NCBI GenBank assembly: GCA_009667805.1
Contig: CM019064.1
Span: 268,379,662 to 268,443,661 of the forward strand
Origin: Leptobrachium leishanense
Taxonomy: Eukaryota; Chordata; Amphibia; Anura; Megophryidae
Reading direction: 5' to 3'
Length of the DNA stretch: 64,000 bases
Shown here: positions 1 through 9,562 of the stretch, in pieces
How positions within the stretch are numbered: the first letter of the stretch is position 1
Layout: each line of letters starts with the position of its first letter
Program-made: the position numbers and the translations under genes
The notes under the pieces: generated by a model
Told to the model about the DNA's origin: nothing
Database searches by the model: none
The model's input: the letters and a program-made list of their open reading frames with translations, nothing else

Positions 1-636
1 AAGAATAAGAAGAGTCGACTGCAGTATGCCAAAAGTCATGTGGACAAACCACAGAAGTTTTGGGATAGTGTTCTGTGGACTGATGAAACAAAATTGTTTG
101 GGCCCATGGATCAACGCTATGTTTGGAGGAGGAAGAACAAAGCCTATGAAGAAAAGAACACCTTGCCTACTGTGAAGCATGGCGGGGGGTAAATCATACT
201 TTGGGGCTGTTTTGCTTCTGCAGGTACAAGGAAGCTTCAGCGTGTGCAAGGTACCATGAATTCTCTTCAGTGCCAGGAGATATTGGATGACAATGTGATG
301 CAGTCCGTCACAAACCTGAGACTTGGGAGACGTTGGACCTTTCAACAGGACAATGATCCCAAGCATACCTCCAAGTCCACTAGAGCATGGTTGCAGATTA
401 AAGGCTGGAACATTTTGGAGTGGCCATCGCAGTCACCTGACTTAAATCCCATTGAGAACCTCTGGTGGGACTTAAAGAAAGCAGTTGCAGTGCGCAAGCC
501 TAAGAATGTGACTGAACTGGAGGCTTTTGCCCATGACGAATGGGCGAAGATACCCGTAGATCGCTGCAAGACACTTGTGTCAAGCTATGCTTCACGTTTA
601 AAAGCGGTTATAACTGTAAAAGGATGTTGTACTTAG
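1..636 (+). pseudogene. Tc1-like DDE transposase, C-terminal part, with a stop codon
   Basis: Frame 1 reads the DDE catalytic domain of a Tc1/mariner transposase, the enzyme that cuts and rejoins the element at TA sites. Visible landmarks in order are LWTDET (first Asp), [17 protein letters not shown] (second Asp) and [11 protein letters not shown] (Glu). The Asp-to-Glu spacing fits the DD34E Tc1 pattern. A TAA at 190-192 replaces a serine codon after KHGGG. A second nonsense change removes the last two residues compared with the sister copy. A 6-bp in-frame deletion after the first Asp is also seen relative to that copy. The N-terminal DNA-binding half lies outside the window. Confidence 0.93.
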
Positions 637-860
637 TACTAAGATTGAATGTCACTTGGGGGTTGAATAAAACTGATAATGATGTGAGCACAGAAAAGAC
701 ATTTGTGGTTATTTCATTATAAATGTTATGTTATATTTGTCTGACCTACACGTGCCTCTTTGATTTAATTGTAAGCAAGATGACTGAATGATCAAAATCA
801 ATGTCAAACTGGCCAAAACACTCAATTTCAGTAGGGGTTGAATAATTTTGAACACAACTG
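1..860 (+). mobile_element. Tc1-like transposon, family A, 5' part cut off by the window edge
   Basis: The element runs in from the window edge and ends at a terminal inverted repeat (TIR), ...TTTTGAACACAACTG, followed by the TA target dinucleotide at 861-862. It matches bases 58413-59280 of the complete copy described below, with roughly fourteen substitutions and two small indels by eye, about 98% identity. Immediately after the TA comes a minisatellite, so the element inserted at or inside that array. It contains the catalytic half of a transposase with a stop codon and is not autonomous. Confidence 0.95.
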
Positions 861-862
861 TA

Positions 863-1947
863 TTTGCCCCCAGCTCTCACATGGTGGATATATTGCCCCC
901 CCCGCTCACATGGGTACAATTACCCCCCAGCTCACATGGGTACATTTGCCCCCAGCTCACATGGGTACATTTGCCCCCAACTCACACATGGCATGGAGAT
1001 ATTGCCCCAGCTAACACATGGAGATATTGCCCCAGCTCACACATGGCATGAAGATATTGCCCCCCGCTCACACATGGAGATATTGCCCCAGCTCAAACAT
1101 GGAGATATTGGCCCAGCTAACACATGGATATATTGCCCAGCTAACACATGGCATGGAGATATTGCCCCAGCTCACACATGGAGATATTGCCCCCAGGCTC
1201 ACACATTGATATTTGCCCCCAGGCTCACACATTAATATTTGCCCCCAGGCTCACACATTGGTATCTGCCCCCAGGCTCACACATTGATATCTGCCCCCAG
1301 GCTCACACATTGATATTTGCCCCCAGGCTCACAGATGGATATCTGCCCCCAGGCTCACACATTGATATCTGTCCCCAGGCTCACACATTGATATCTGTCC
1401 CCAGACTCACACATTGATATATGTCCCCAGGCTCACATATTGATATCTGCCCCCAGGCTCACACATTGATATCTGCCCCCAGGCTCACACATTGATATCT
1501 GCCCCCAGGCTCACACATTGATATCTGTCCCCAGGCTCACATATTGATATCTGCCCCCAGGCTCACACATTGATATCTGCCCCCAGGCTCACACATTGAT
1601 ATCTGCCCCCAGGCTCACACATGGGTATTTACCCCCAGGCTCACACATGGATATTTGCCCCCAGGCTCACACATGGATATTTGCCCCCAGGCTCACACAT
1701 AGGTATTTACCCCCAGGCTCACACATGGATATTTGCCCCCAGGCTCACACATGGGTATTTACCCCCAGGCTCACACATGGCTATTTACCCCCAGGCTCAC
1801 ACATGGATATTTGCCCCCAAGCTCACACATGGATATTTACCCCAGGCTCACACATCGATATTTACCCCCCAGGCTCACACATGGGTATTTGCCCCCAGGC
1901 TCACACAAAGATACTTGCCCAGCAGCTCACACATGGATATTTGCCTC
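863..1947 (+). repeat. 26-bp minisatellite (about 40 units)
   Basis: Tandem units of the form GGATATTTGCCCCCAGGCTCACACAT, shown here by its parts: GGATATTTGC, then CCCCAGGC, then TCACACAT. The first 330 bp hold shorter, more variable units with CCCCAGCTCACATGG; the rest is a regular 26-bp array. Because 26 is not a multiple of three, each frame reads through all three phases and gives a 26-residue peptide repeat. This explains the long open frames here, which are not genes. The core CCCCAGCTCACACATGGA is shared with the 21-bp array at 22.9-24.4 kb. Confidence 0.95.
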
Positions 1948-1990
1948 CAGCGCTGTCTCCGTCTTGCTGTAGCCAGTCTCAATGCGTGCT

Positions 1991-2092
1991 GGCGTCGCCG
2001 CTGGCGTCAAGGAGATGGAGGCGTGGACTTGGTCCAGGAAGCTGGAAGCACCAAGTCCACGCCTCCGTCTCCTTGACGACGGCGGCGACGCC
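1991..2092. repeat. GC-rich inverted repeat (hairpin) beside the minisatellite
   Basis: Arms at 1991-2032 and 2051-2092 are 42 bp long with three mismatches and an 18-bp spacer. The left arm begins GGCGTCGCCGC and the right arm ends GCGGCGACGCC. It lies between the minisatellite and the inverted end of the small TIR family described at 17996. It resembles a structural module of a non-autonomous element and is not a terminator. Confidence 0.85.
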
Positions 2093-2138
2093 GGCACATA
2101 TTGGGGCCGGGTGCAGCACGCGGCCACCCCGCGGGCCT

Positions 2139-2304
2139 TTTTTTTTTTTTTTTTTTACAATTGGTCGCCCGCCTAGTTGGCCTAGTGGTAGCGCCGGCCG
2201 TGGGTATAATAAAACATGGCTTCAAATCGCATTTAAACATGATAAGCGAAACTGGCAAAAATTAGCTCAGCACAGAGGTGTGAAATGGCTCAGCAGCGGA
2301 AGGG
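2139..2304 (-). mobile_element. Right end of the CGCTGCTGAG TIR family
   Basis: A run of T (2139-2157) is followed by sequence that, on the reverse strand, reads CCCTTCCGCTGCTGAGCC and then ATGTTTAAATGCGATTTG. The same order appears at 17996, 22115 and 25493 in the plus direction. The 26-bp minisatellite, the hairpin and this end therefore probably belong to one non-autonomous element whose left part was lost or displaced near the Tc1 insertion. Confidence 0.7.
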
Positions 2305-2514
2305 ATAAACAAAACATACTTATTTAGAAAATAAGAATAAAACTCATAACAAACAAAGGCAAATGAAAGATAGGGCAGTGCTTGCACACTAGATCAATTA
2401 TAACATCTTGGATTAATGGTATTGAATTCAAGGTCCAGCAACAAACAAAACCACCAAACCCATATAACTAATTGATTGCTGATGAGTTATCATTCGCTAG
2501 TCACATATACACAG

Positions 2515-2904
2515 AATATTTATTTATTTATAAAGTATTTTACCAGAAGATTACATTGTGATTTCTCTCGTTTTCAAGCATGTCCTGTGTTCAAGAAACA
2601 TTGAATTTTTGCAGTCGTTACAGAAATACAAAGTAATAAAATGCAAGATATTAAAAACAAGATACAAATATACAGATTAACACAGAAGATAAATATGTAG
2701 GAAATATAGCCACTATGTTACATGTTTACAGGTGCATTCTGTATCGAGGTATATCAAGTGACTTTAGACTGGGCGAAGATTTGATGGCGCCTAGGAGGTT
2801 ATTCCATAATTGTGGTGCTCTGTAGGAAAATGAGGACCGAGCCACTGTCTTTTTGTATTGTGTTACTGCAAGTAAGTTGCTTGTCCTGGATTGGAGGTTA
2901 TAGG
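2515..2904 (-). pseudogene. CR1/L2-like LINE: end of ORF2 and 3' UTR
   Basis: On the minus strand the frame ends with SFSYRAPQLWNNLL, the pattern found near the C-terminus of reverse-transcriptase ORFs of the CR1/L2/Rex group of non-LTR retrotransposons. A non-coding tail of about 210 bp follows toward lower coordinates and ends in an ATAAATAAATA-type tail near 2520. The frame continues across the inserted hAT into 6462-6610. If the hAT and one target duplication are removed, the reading frame is continuous. The assignment is by motif; the exact clade is uncertain. Confidence 0.75.
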
Positions 2905-3469
2905 TAGGGATGAACCGAACGCCCCTGTGTTCGGTTCGACTTCGAACTCGAACAATTTCAAAAGTTCGAGTTCGAACACGATCCGAACTCAATGTAAGTC
3001 AATGGGACTTTAATGTTCGATTTTTAGAGTGCCCTCCAAGAGGGCATATATGCTAGATGTTTGCCATAAAAGGTATATGGGGGTCTGGGTAGTGCCCTGG
3101 GGGACAGGAAAGAAGGACAAAAAGTTTTAAAAAAAAGTTTTTAAAGGAACAGTGAGTTTTCCATGAAATAAATGTTAAGAATAAAAATGAAAAATTCCTT
3201 CAAATATCGTGCCTATGAGGTCCCCGTAACCTGCCCGTGAAGTGGCGGATTTGTAGGATGTATAGAAACATTTAAAAACAAAAAAATGAAATTTCAAATG
3301 ACTGTAAATGTTTTTCCTTTAATCTATTCATTAACAACTGCTTGGGGCGGCAGCCTGTATGAAAAGAGGAGACATTTTAGGACCCGCAGAACAAGTTTAG
3401 TGTTTTTTTGGCTAAATTATGGTGAAACTTATGCAGGCTTTGGATGAAAGTAACAATAGGTGCTTTCAA

Positions 3470-3840
3470 ATTGGGCCTTTAGTGTCGGCAACAGTGCCGT
3501 CACACCGTAACCCCTCTGTGGTATTGTGGAAGAGTGCAGGGTTGGACCCTGCGGTCCAATATTAAAATGATATGAATCTGGTACAGGCGTCAGTGCACCC
3601 AAATATTTTGCCTTTGGTGGCAGCAAGTGCCTTCACACCATAACCCCTCTGTGGTATTGTGGAAGAGTGCAGTGGTGGACCCTGCGGTCCAATATTAAAA
3701 TTATATGAATCTGGTATAGCCGTCAGTGGCAGTGCACCCAAATATTTTGCCTTTGGTGGCAGCAAGTGCCTTCACACAGTAACCCCTCTGAGGTATTGTG
3801 GAAGAGTGCAGAGGTGGAGGTTTTGGTAATGCAGAAGAGA
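3470..3840 (+). repeat. Tandem units of about 140 bp in the hAT left end
   Basis: Repeated blocks contain GTAACCCCTCTGTGGTATTG, then GAAGAGTGCAG, GGACCCTGCGGTCC, ATATGAATCTGGTA and a CCAAATATTTTGCC stretch. About two and a half copies are visible. Further copies of the same unit occur in the related hAT at 51240-51700, so the array is an old property of this family. Confidence 0.85.
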
Positions 3841-3859
3841 TCCCCGATCTATTCAGTTA

Positions 3860-4619
3860 CATCAGCAGCTATAACAAAACCGGGTCAGCAATGTTTAGGC
3901 ACTTGTACTGCGCTACTGTATATGATGAGAATCGGCGCACACCAGTAGCAACAGAAAGCAAACAGAACAGGCAGGGAATACACAGAGAGAATAGTCAAAT
4001 GGCAGGCAAAGTCAGCAACAGATCGGGTCCTCAGAACAAATAGGGTCAGTAACAAGTATACAAACTGATTCGATAAGCTAGCGATGCGGGAATAAAGGCT
4101 GAGACACACTGAGCATGTAGCGATGCACAGCGTAGCGAAGCGAAGAGAAGCAAACATTTTGCAGGCTTGACTCCACTCCGCTCCGCCTCGCAGCATGTCT
4201 ACACCACATTACGTTTGCTTCTCACCGCACTGGACAGGAATCCACTAACTAAATTAAAATGTACACACAAAACCATTTTATTTTCACAAAGCACATGTTA
4301 TATAGGCAAAAAAAAGTTTCTACTGAATAAAATACATAAAAAATTACTGTTAATTTAATAGAAATAGTATAAAAATATAAAAAAAGGTAACCCCCGATCA
4401 TATATATTATAGGGACATGGAGCGCTGTGTATAGAGTAGGGATGCATTGATACCAAACACAGACATATACGTATATATCAACACGCAGACCTATATATAC
4501 TTATATATCAACACGCAGATATATATATATATACACCCACCCACAGACCGCAGACCATATATACACATACGCACATGGTGGGGTGGCATGTGGAAAATCC
4601 CAACTAAATGCGCCTCCCG
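3860..4619. other. hAT 1 interior, no gene seen
   Basis: Sequence diverges from the autonomous-type relative at about 3860 (after CAGTTACATCAGCA). It includes an alternating TA-rich stretch with CATATATAC/ACACGCAGA units around 4440-4560. Open frames here are short and show no recognised domain. Confidence 0.6.
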
Positions 4620-4728
4620 ATTTGGCTGATCCCTCCAGAAGAAATGTTGAACCCGACAGAGCAGAGAATATATATATTATTCTCTGCTCTATCGGGTTCA
4701 ACATTTCTTCTGGAGGGATCAGCCAAAT
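4620..4728. repeat. Near-perfect palindrome, 49-bp arms
   Basis: Arms at 4620-4668 and 4680-4728 differ at one position; the 11-bp centre is TA-rich. The left arm begins ATTTGGCTGATCCC. A weaker palindrome follows at 4929-4979 (CCTGGCTGAATGTAT against ATACATTCAGCAAGG). Such high arm identity suggests a recent origin or gene conversion between arms. Confidence 0.92.
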
Positions 4729-5182
4729 GGGGGGGCAATTAGTTGCCAAAATGTGTGTGTAATACAAGTCTGGATATATCTATTTATAAGAATATAGATA
4801 TATATCTTATCTATATATATATATATCTCATACCTGCCCTTACCTTCCCCTATAAATTTGCTAAAAATATACACAATAAAAACAAATCACTGCCTGAGAC
4901 CCCGCGCAGCCCACATGCCACCCCCCTCTACCTGGCTGAATGTATCTAATATATATAATTAAATACATTCAGCAAGGTAGAGAAAGAAAAAAAAGTTTTA
5001 TTTTATGTTCCTGGGGACATTTAAAAATGTCCTCGGATTTTTGTTTTTTTAGAAATGTGTCACCTTACCTTAGCCTGGTGTTCAGTGGGGGCTCCCTGGA
5101 TCCTGGTTGTGGGGGGGCTGCCATGGCTGCAGGTGCAGTGGCTCCATCCCTGCGCCGCCTGTCTCTGCCACATGCACCCGGG

Positions 5183-6051
5183 TGTCACGTTCCCACGTTC
5201 CGACCCTGTCTTCCTGCCCTCTGTATTTGTATATTGTGTTTTTTCCCTTGTGTTTCTGTTGCTGCCAATTCCTGGGTGGCCTCCCAGGGGTTAATTGGTG
5301 TTCTGTGTGCTGCTCACCTGTTGACCCTTGCCTTGATTCCCCTGCCTATATTAGAGCAATGTACCTATAGGACATTGCTGGGTCATTTTTCTTTGCCTGG
5401 TCTCCTTGCGACTTGTGTCCTGAGAGCTCCTTGCTGTGTTCCTGATATCCTCCGTTTGTTCATCCTTGTTCAGTTTTTGTCTCTATTATTTCTGTTCCAG
5501 TTTATGTCAGTTACTTCTGTGTATTTAGTTCTGTCTATTGCTGTATTTTGTTTTGCTGTTTATGTTCCATTCAGATTCCCCGGTTACTGATTTTGGCTTG
5601 GCTGACTTCCCTTCTGGTTCCTATTCCTATATTCTGTATGACGTACTCTCTCTGGTTATGACCTTTGGCTTTCCTCTTTATGACTACTCTATTGTATATT
5701 CCTTGTCTGTACCGTTTCCAGGAAACCCTGTCATCTGTATACAACAAAAGACTCTGTACGGCTTCAAGGTAATACTTTCCTTTAGATTAGATCCGGCTAT
5801 CCTAAAGACCGGTCTTTCAGTGCAGGGAATCTTTGGTATTGCCGTACAGAGGTCTTTTGTTAACCCTTTGTTGCTTTCCCCTGTCCTTGCAGTTTACCCT
5901 GCATCTCTGCATATAGGGGCTTCTCTCAGGAACCAAGGCCTCACCTTCCTGCGAGTTATATTCATAGGGATATATATACAGACCGACCACTTCCAAGGAT
6001 CGGAGGGCAAGTATAGGGTGGTGCGTGCCTGGTGGTACTGCCACCGTGACA
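5183..6051. mobile_element. Solo LTR, 869 bp, target duplication CCGGG
   Basis: The segment begins TGTCACG and ends CGTGACA, the TG...CA form of retrotransposon LTRs. It is flanked by identical 5-bp duplications CCGGG at 5178-5182 and 6052-6056. No internal coding region or second LTR is present, so it is a solo LTR left by recombination. It sits inside hAT 1. The long open frames across it (4940-5590 and 5538-6155) show no domain and are taken as chance. Confidence 0.85.
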
Positions 6052-6461
6052 CCGGGCGGCTAGCCCGCACAGTCGCAACTCTGTCATCCGGCGGCCGCAT
6101 TCTCCTCAAGGGGATCCTTGGGAGGCCCCGGCAGGCTGCCCTCTACAGTGCCTGATTAAAGGGCTGTGTCTGTCTGATGTTTTAGTAACAAGAATGTTTT
6201 ATCCCATAGGCTTCAATGTTAAAAATATTCCTGTTTTAATTAAATATCTAATAAACCGTTGCTTATAAAATTCTGCAATAAAGAGTCTCTTTATTTCTAG
6301 ATTTTTTTTAGTATTTTTTAAACATTTTTTATACTTTTTCAAATTATTATTTTTTTTTAACTTTTGGCGGACGTCCCAAAAAAGTTTGAAGTTAGCGAAC
6401 TTTCGAACAGCCGATGTTCGATTCGAACTCCGAACAGATCCGAACCGAATGCTCATCCCTA

Positions 6462-6610
6462 GTTATAGGATGAGGGAACTGCTGGGGGAAGCAATCTATT
6501 CAGGTAGGGTGGTAGTTTCCCAGAAAATCTCTTAAACACCAGGTTGGAAAGGTGAAGGGTGCGTCTGGATTCCAGCGACGGCCAGTTTAGCTGTATGAGT
6601 TACTTAATAA
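6462..6610 (-). pseudogene. CR1/L2-like LINE ORF2, part upstream of the hAT insertion
   Basis: On the minus strand this reads LNWPSLESRRTLHL and FKRFSGKLPPYLNRLLPP, matching the W-L-P-L-E-x-R-R-x-L-H pattern of CR1/L2-like reverse transcriptases near the C-terminus. It joins in frame with 2515-2904 when hAT 1 is removed. The 5' part of the LINE beyond about 6610 is not recognised. Confidence 0.75.
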
Positions 6611-7596
6611 GCGATGAACTTGTCACCTAATTGCACCGAACAGCGAATTTCACTGTACGGTTCAATTTCGTGGCAGTTTGTCTATTCAGAAAGCTGTCAA
6701 TTCTCCAAATACTTTTTAAATACAGTGCAGTACGCCAGAGAATGCCGAACTGCACCGTAATGTCAGTGAAACGCCCTGATTTTCAGTGGTTCAGTTCGAC
6801 AGTTTTAAACAATTCACGCTGGACGGGTTGTGCCCGGGGGGGGGCTTTAACGCTGTGGGGTGTACTAGGAGGGGGCCCCTCCTTCAGCCTGCCCATGCAG
6901 CTGACACACGTTATGCGTTATTGGCTGCAAGGGACTGCTTGATTTCAAATTCAATTGCGGCTCTAATCACCTAACATTAGTGGACGCCTCATATACAATG
7001 CATACCTTATACAATGACAACTGCAAACGTGATGTGAATATGTGTATATGATGTAAATATTATGTGTACATGATATATACATGTACATATGTATATATAT
7101 ATAGTGTACATATACAGTATATTGTATGTGTATATAGGATGTGTGGGGTGTGTACACAGAGATATTGTGTTTTTACAGTATGTGTAGGATCTCTAATTGT
7201 AAAAAAATTATAAAATAAATAAATTTAGTTGATTTTAGTTTTAGGAGACACGTCTATGTGTGTGGTTTTTTTTGTTTTTGTTTTTTACGATGTTGGGGTG
7301 GAGAGCAAAATTCCAAGGGGGGCCCAAGAAAATATTTGCCCAGGGCCCAGTCAATATTAAAGATGGCCCTGGCCTCCTATCTTCAGTTTCACTGCATCCT
7401 TGTTTCCACGTCCCACCGTGATCCTCAGCATCCTGTCTTTGTGACCTCTGCCATCAAGAATCTCCCATAGGTCTCTTGTTTGTGTTTGCCCTCTGTGTCT
7501 CCGTGTCTTGCAATACCCCTCTGCTCAGACCCTTTCCTGCCCTGCCCCTCTCAGTTAAACAGCATCCCTTTTCCATATATTATACTGCTTTACCTG
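6611..7596. other. No gene; microsatellite and unassigned repeat-like sequence
   Basis: An alternating TG/TA tract (TATATGATGTAAAT, ATACATGTACATATG and similar) covers about 7018-7145. The sequence from about 7340 to the MITE at 7597 resembles interspersed repeat material rich in CCTGTC and CCTCTG words, but borders were not found. No coding sequence is recognised. Confidence 0.5.
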
Positions 7597-7775
7597 CAGG
7601 GCTATTCAAAGAGAGGGGAAAGCCAGGAGAATTGCCAGGAGAATGAACAATCTAGACCAAATAGCCGATTTGGAAAGTGAGATAAATGGGAGAATTTTTC
7701 TGGTTTGGCTATCTTGATCCACAATTTTCATTTCTCCATTCATTCTCCTATTTCACCTCTCTCTGAATAACCCTG
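7597..7775 (+). mobile_element. CAGGGTTATTC MITE, small type, copy 1
   Basis: 179 bp with terminal inverted repeats CAGGGCTATTCAAAGAG at the left and CTCTGAATAACCCTG at the right. The interior is largely self-complementary around GAATTTTTCTGGTTTGGCTA. It matches the copies at 19850 and 31261. No clear flanking duplication remains (CTG left, TTT right), so this copy may be older. Confidence 0.85.
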
Positions 7776-9009
7776 TTTGACTCATATCCTCAGCATACCT
7801 GGATTTTCAATAAACTCCAGTTTAACCCATATAAGCGCCTCCTGTGTATTACTGCTTCATGGGCTCTTCACCTGCCAGCTTGCACGGACCTGACAAGTGG
7901 CCATTTTCATTATTGCTGCAGAAATAAAAATAAAACCCTTTTTCTCACAATTTACTAGAAAACCACCTCAGACCTGTAATATTTTGCAAGTCTGATAACA
8001 GAGGGTGGGACATTGTTCGAGAATCAGTTTTCTTCACTGCCGATGGTCAGGCCATCAAAGAGGCGTGTCATCCTCGCGCACATGCAAGCTGCCCAGAGGA
8101 GCAGCCAATCAGGGCTGCTTATACATGAGCAGTGTATTGCCATAAAAATACTTGATTTTCATTATTTAAGTACAGGAAGCGACATTAAGCGGATACTTGT
8201 ATTGCATTTTCCCTTATTCCTCCCAAAAACTGTGTGACAACCTAGGGCTTTCAGCTGATTGGAAGGACTAAGGGTAAGTCATGTAGTAGGCCTGCTTTAA
8301 ACTTGTTTTCTATGCGGTCTCATCTGTAAACATTCATTTCAGAGGAATCATTTTACACCAGTTCCATGCTGGAAATTATTTTGAAGAATAAGAAATATTG
8401 TGCACACAGCTAAAAGCTGATCTAATGGCAGAGTAAACAAACATCATCAGTAAGGGAAAGGATACAAAGTAAGAGAATCTGAGAAGGCATTGTTTAATGC
8501 AAAATCCAGAAGTGGAGGCATCATTAAACCACACACTCACCTAGATGCTCTAATGGTCATGACGGGAGTTGCCATAATACAAAGCGTCTTTCCATATGCA
8601 TCACAAATCCCAAACATGTCAGCTAATCGCTAATGGATCTAAATACCAGGAAATTAAATTGCTATAGTGGTCGCACTAGACATTATAGCCCAAAACTCGG
8701 ATGACTGTGTGCATGATCTCACGGCCAGGAAACCATTACTACTTATGTTATCTGTATATTAAATTCACTTTCATGTCATTAGAGACATTTCATTATGTGC
8801 CTTTGGCATCCTATTTGTCGAAAAGGGACATGTGCAGCATGTATAGCTTGTAAAACAACACCTGTCATTTTTGCTTGCATCCATTTTTTGTTCTGAGTGT
8901 CTCATTCACGATTGTGGACATACTGTAGGACTGCTGTCTTTCTTGGATCTCTGATGGCAGAATGTACGAGTTCTATGGTGTTAATCGAATCTGTCCCAAG
9001 AGTTGCTAA
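7776..9009. other. No gene seen
   Basis: The first 120 bp continue the repeat-like material interrupted by the MITE (CAATAAACTCCAG near 7806, ending near GGACCTGACAAG at 7890). The rest is non-coding, moderately AT-rich and without recognised domains. The 74-codon frame at 8013 shows no recognisable product. Confidence 0.5.
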
Positions 9010-9445
9010 GGCTAGGGTCAGAGTGGGGCAGTCGGAACGCGCGTGCAGGCGCACTAAATCACGGCGGCAGTAGCAGCACATAACGGCCAATGACGGCCAA
9101 TATACGCAGTACGTGCGTACGAAAGTGCGCCGACACCACGCAACCAGCAAATGAACGCATTTTTATCAGAACGTTAAACCGCTGCTACTGACGTACAGAG
9201 TGCGCTGCGGCCGCATAGCAGCGTGTTTGCGTGATTAGGAGATGTCAGACGCTGCTAGTGTGCGGCCAACATAACGTTCAAACAGCCGGATTTCCCTAGA
9301 CTTCTTTTTACCCCATCGTCATGAAATACGTCCAGAATTGCGCATCGTCTGACCACTTAAGCGTATTCCGTGAAAAAATGCGTGCGCACGCATCGACGTA
9401 CATTTTGACGGTGGCCGCAGAAAATGCGCTCATCTGTCCCTAGCC
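9010..9445. mobile_element. PIF/Harbinger-like MITE, TAA target duplication
   Basis: The 436-bp element begins GGCTAGGGTCAGAG and ends CATCTGTCCCTAGCC. It is flanked on both sides by TAA (9007-9009 and 9446-9448), which fits the TWA target preference of PIF/Harbinger transposons. It is unusually rich in CpG and in TGCGTGCGCACGCA-like words compared with the AT-rich surroundings. No protein is encoded. Confidence 0.8.
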
Positions 9446-9540
9446 TAAAGCGTGCATTTGCCTTGCAATTTAAGTTAATTTGCAGTTTTAAATGTATACG
9501 TTTTTGGAAGTGTGGGACAACTTGCTCCAGACAGTGTGTG

Positions 9541-9562
9541 TACAGTGGGGCAAAAAAGTATT
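9541..9562. repeat. Tc1/mariner-type terminal repeat fragment
   Basis: TACAGTGGGGCAAAAAAGTA at 9541-9560 matches a TIR that I recall from widespread Tc1-like elements of fishes and frogs. Only this tip remains; it abuts the fold-back element. Identification rests on about 20 bp. Confidence 0.4.

Larger units (their letters stand above)
2905..6461. mobile_element. hAT-type transposon 1 (non-autonomous), 8-bp target duplication
   Basis: Ends are TAGGGATGAACCGAAC at the left and the inverted match ...GAATGCTCATCCCTA at the right. Perfect 8-bp duplications GTTATAGG lie at 2897-2904 and 6462-6469, the hallmark of the hAT superfamily. Subterminal regions are rich in TTCGAAC/GTTCGGTTCG repeats. The left 950 bp match the left ends at 50673 and 61989, so these are one family. 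No transposase is present; the interior holds tandem repeats, a nearly perfect palindrome and a solo LTR. It interrupts a LINE ORF. Confidence 0.93.

Noticed and set aside
2165..2205. tRNA-like A-box (TTGGCCTAGTGGTAGCGCC)
   Set aside because: No B-box, acceptor stem or anticodon arm follows. The sequence belongs to a repeat end.
1596..2327. 243-codon open frame with repeated Pro/His/Thr words
   Set aside because: It follows from the 26-bp period cycling through three frames. It has no domain and runs into the hairpin and T-run of a repeat.
4940..6155. 216- and 205-codon hydrophobic frames
   Set aside because: They lie mostly in a solo LTR with exact target duplication and show no recognised domain.
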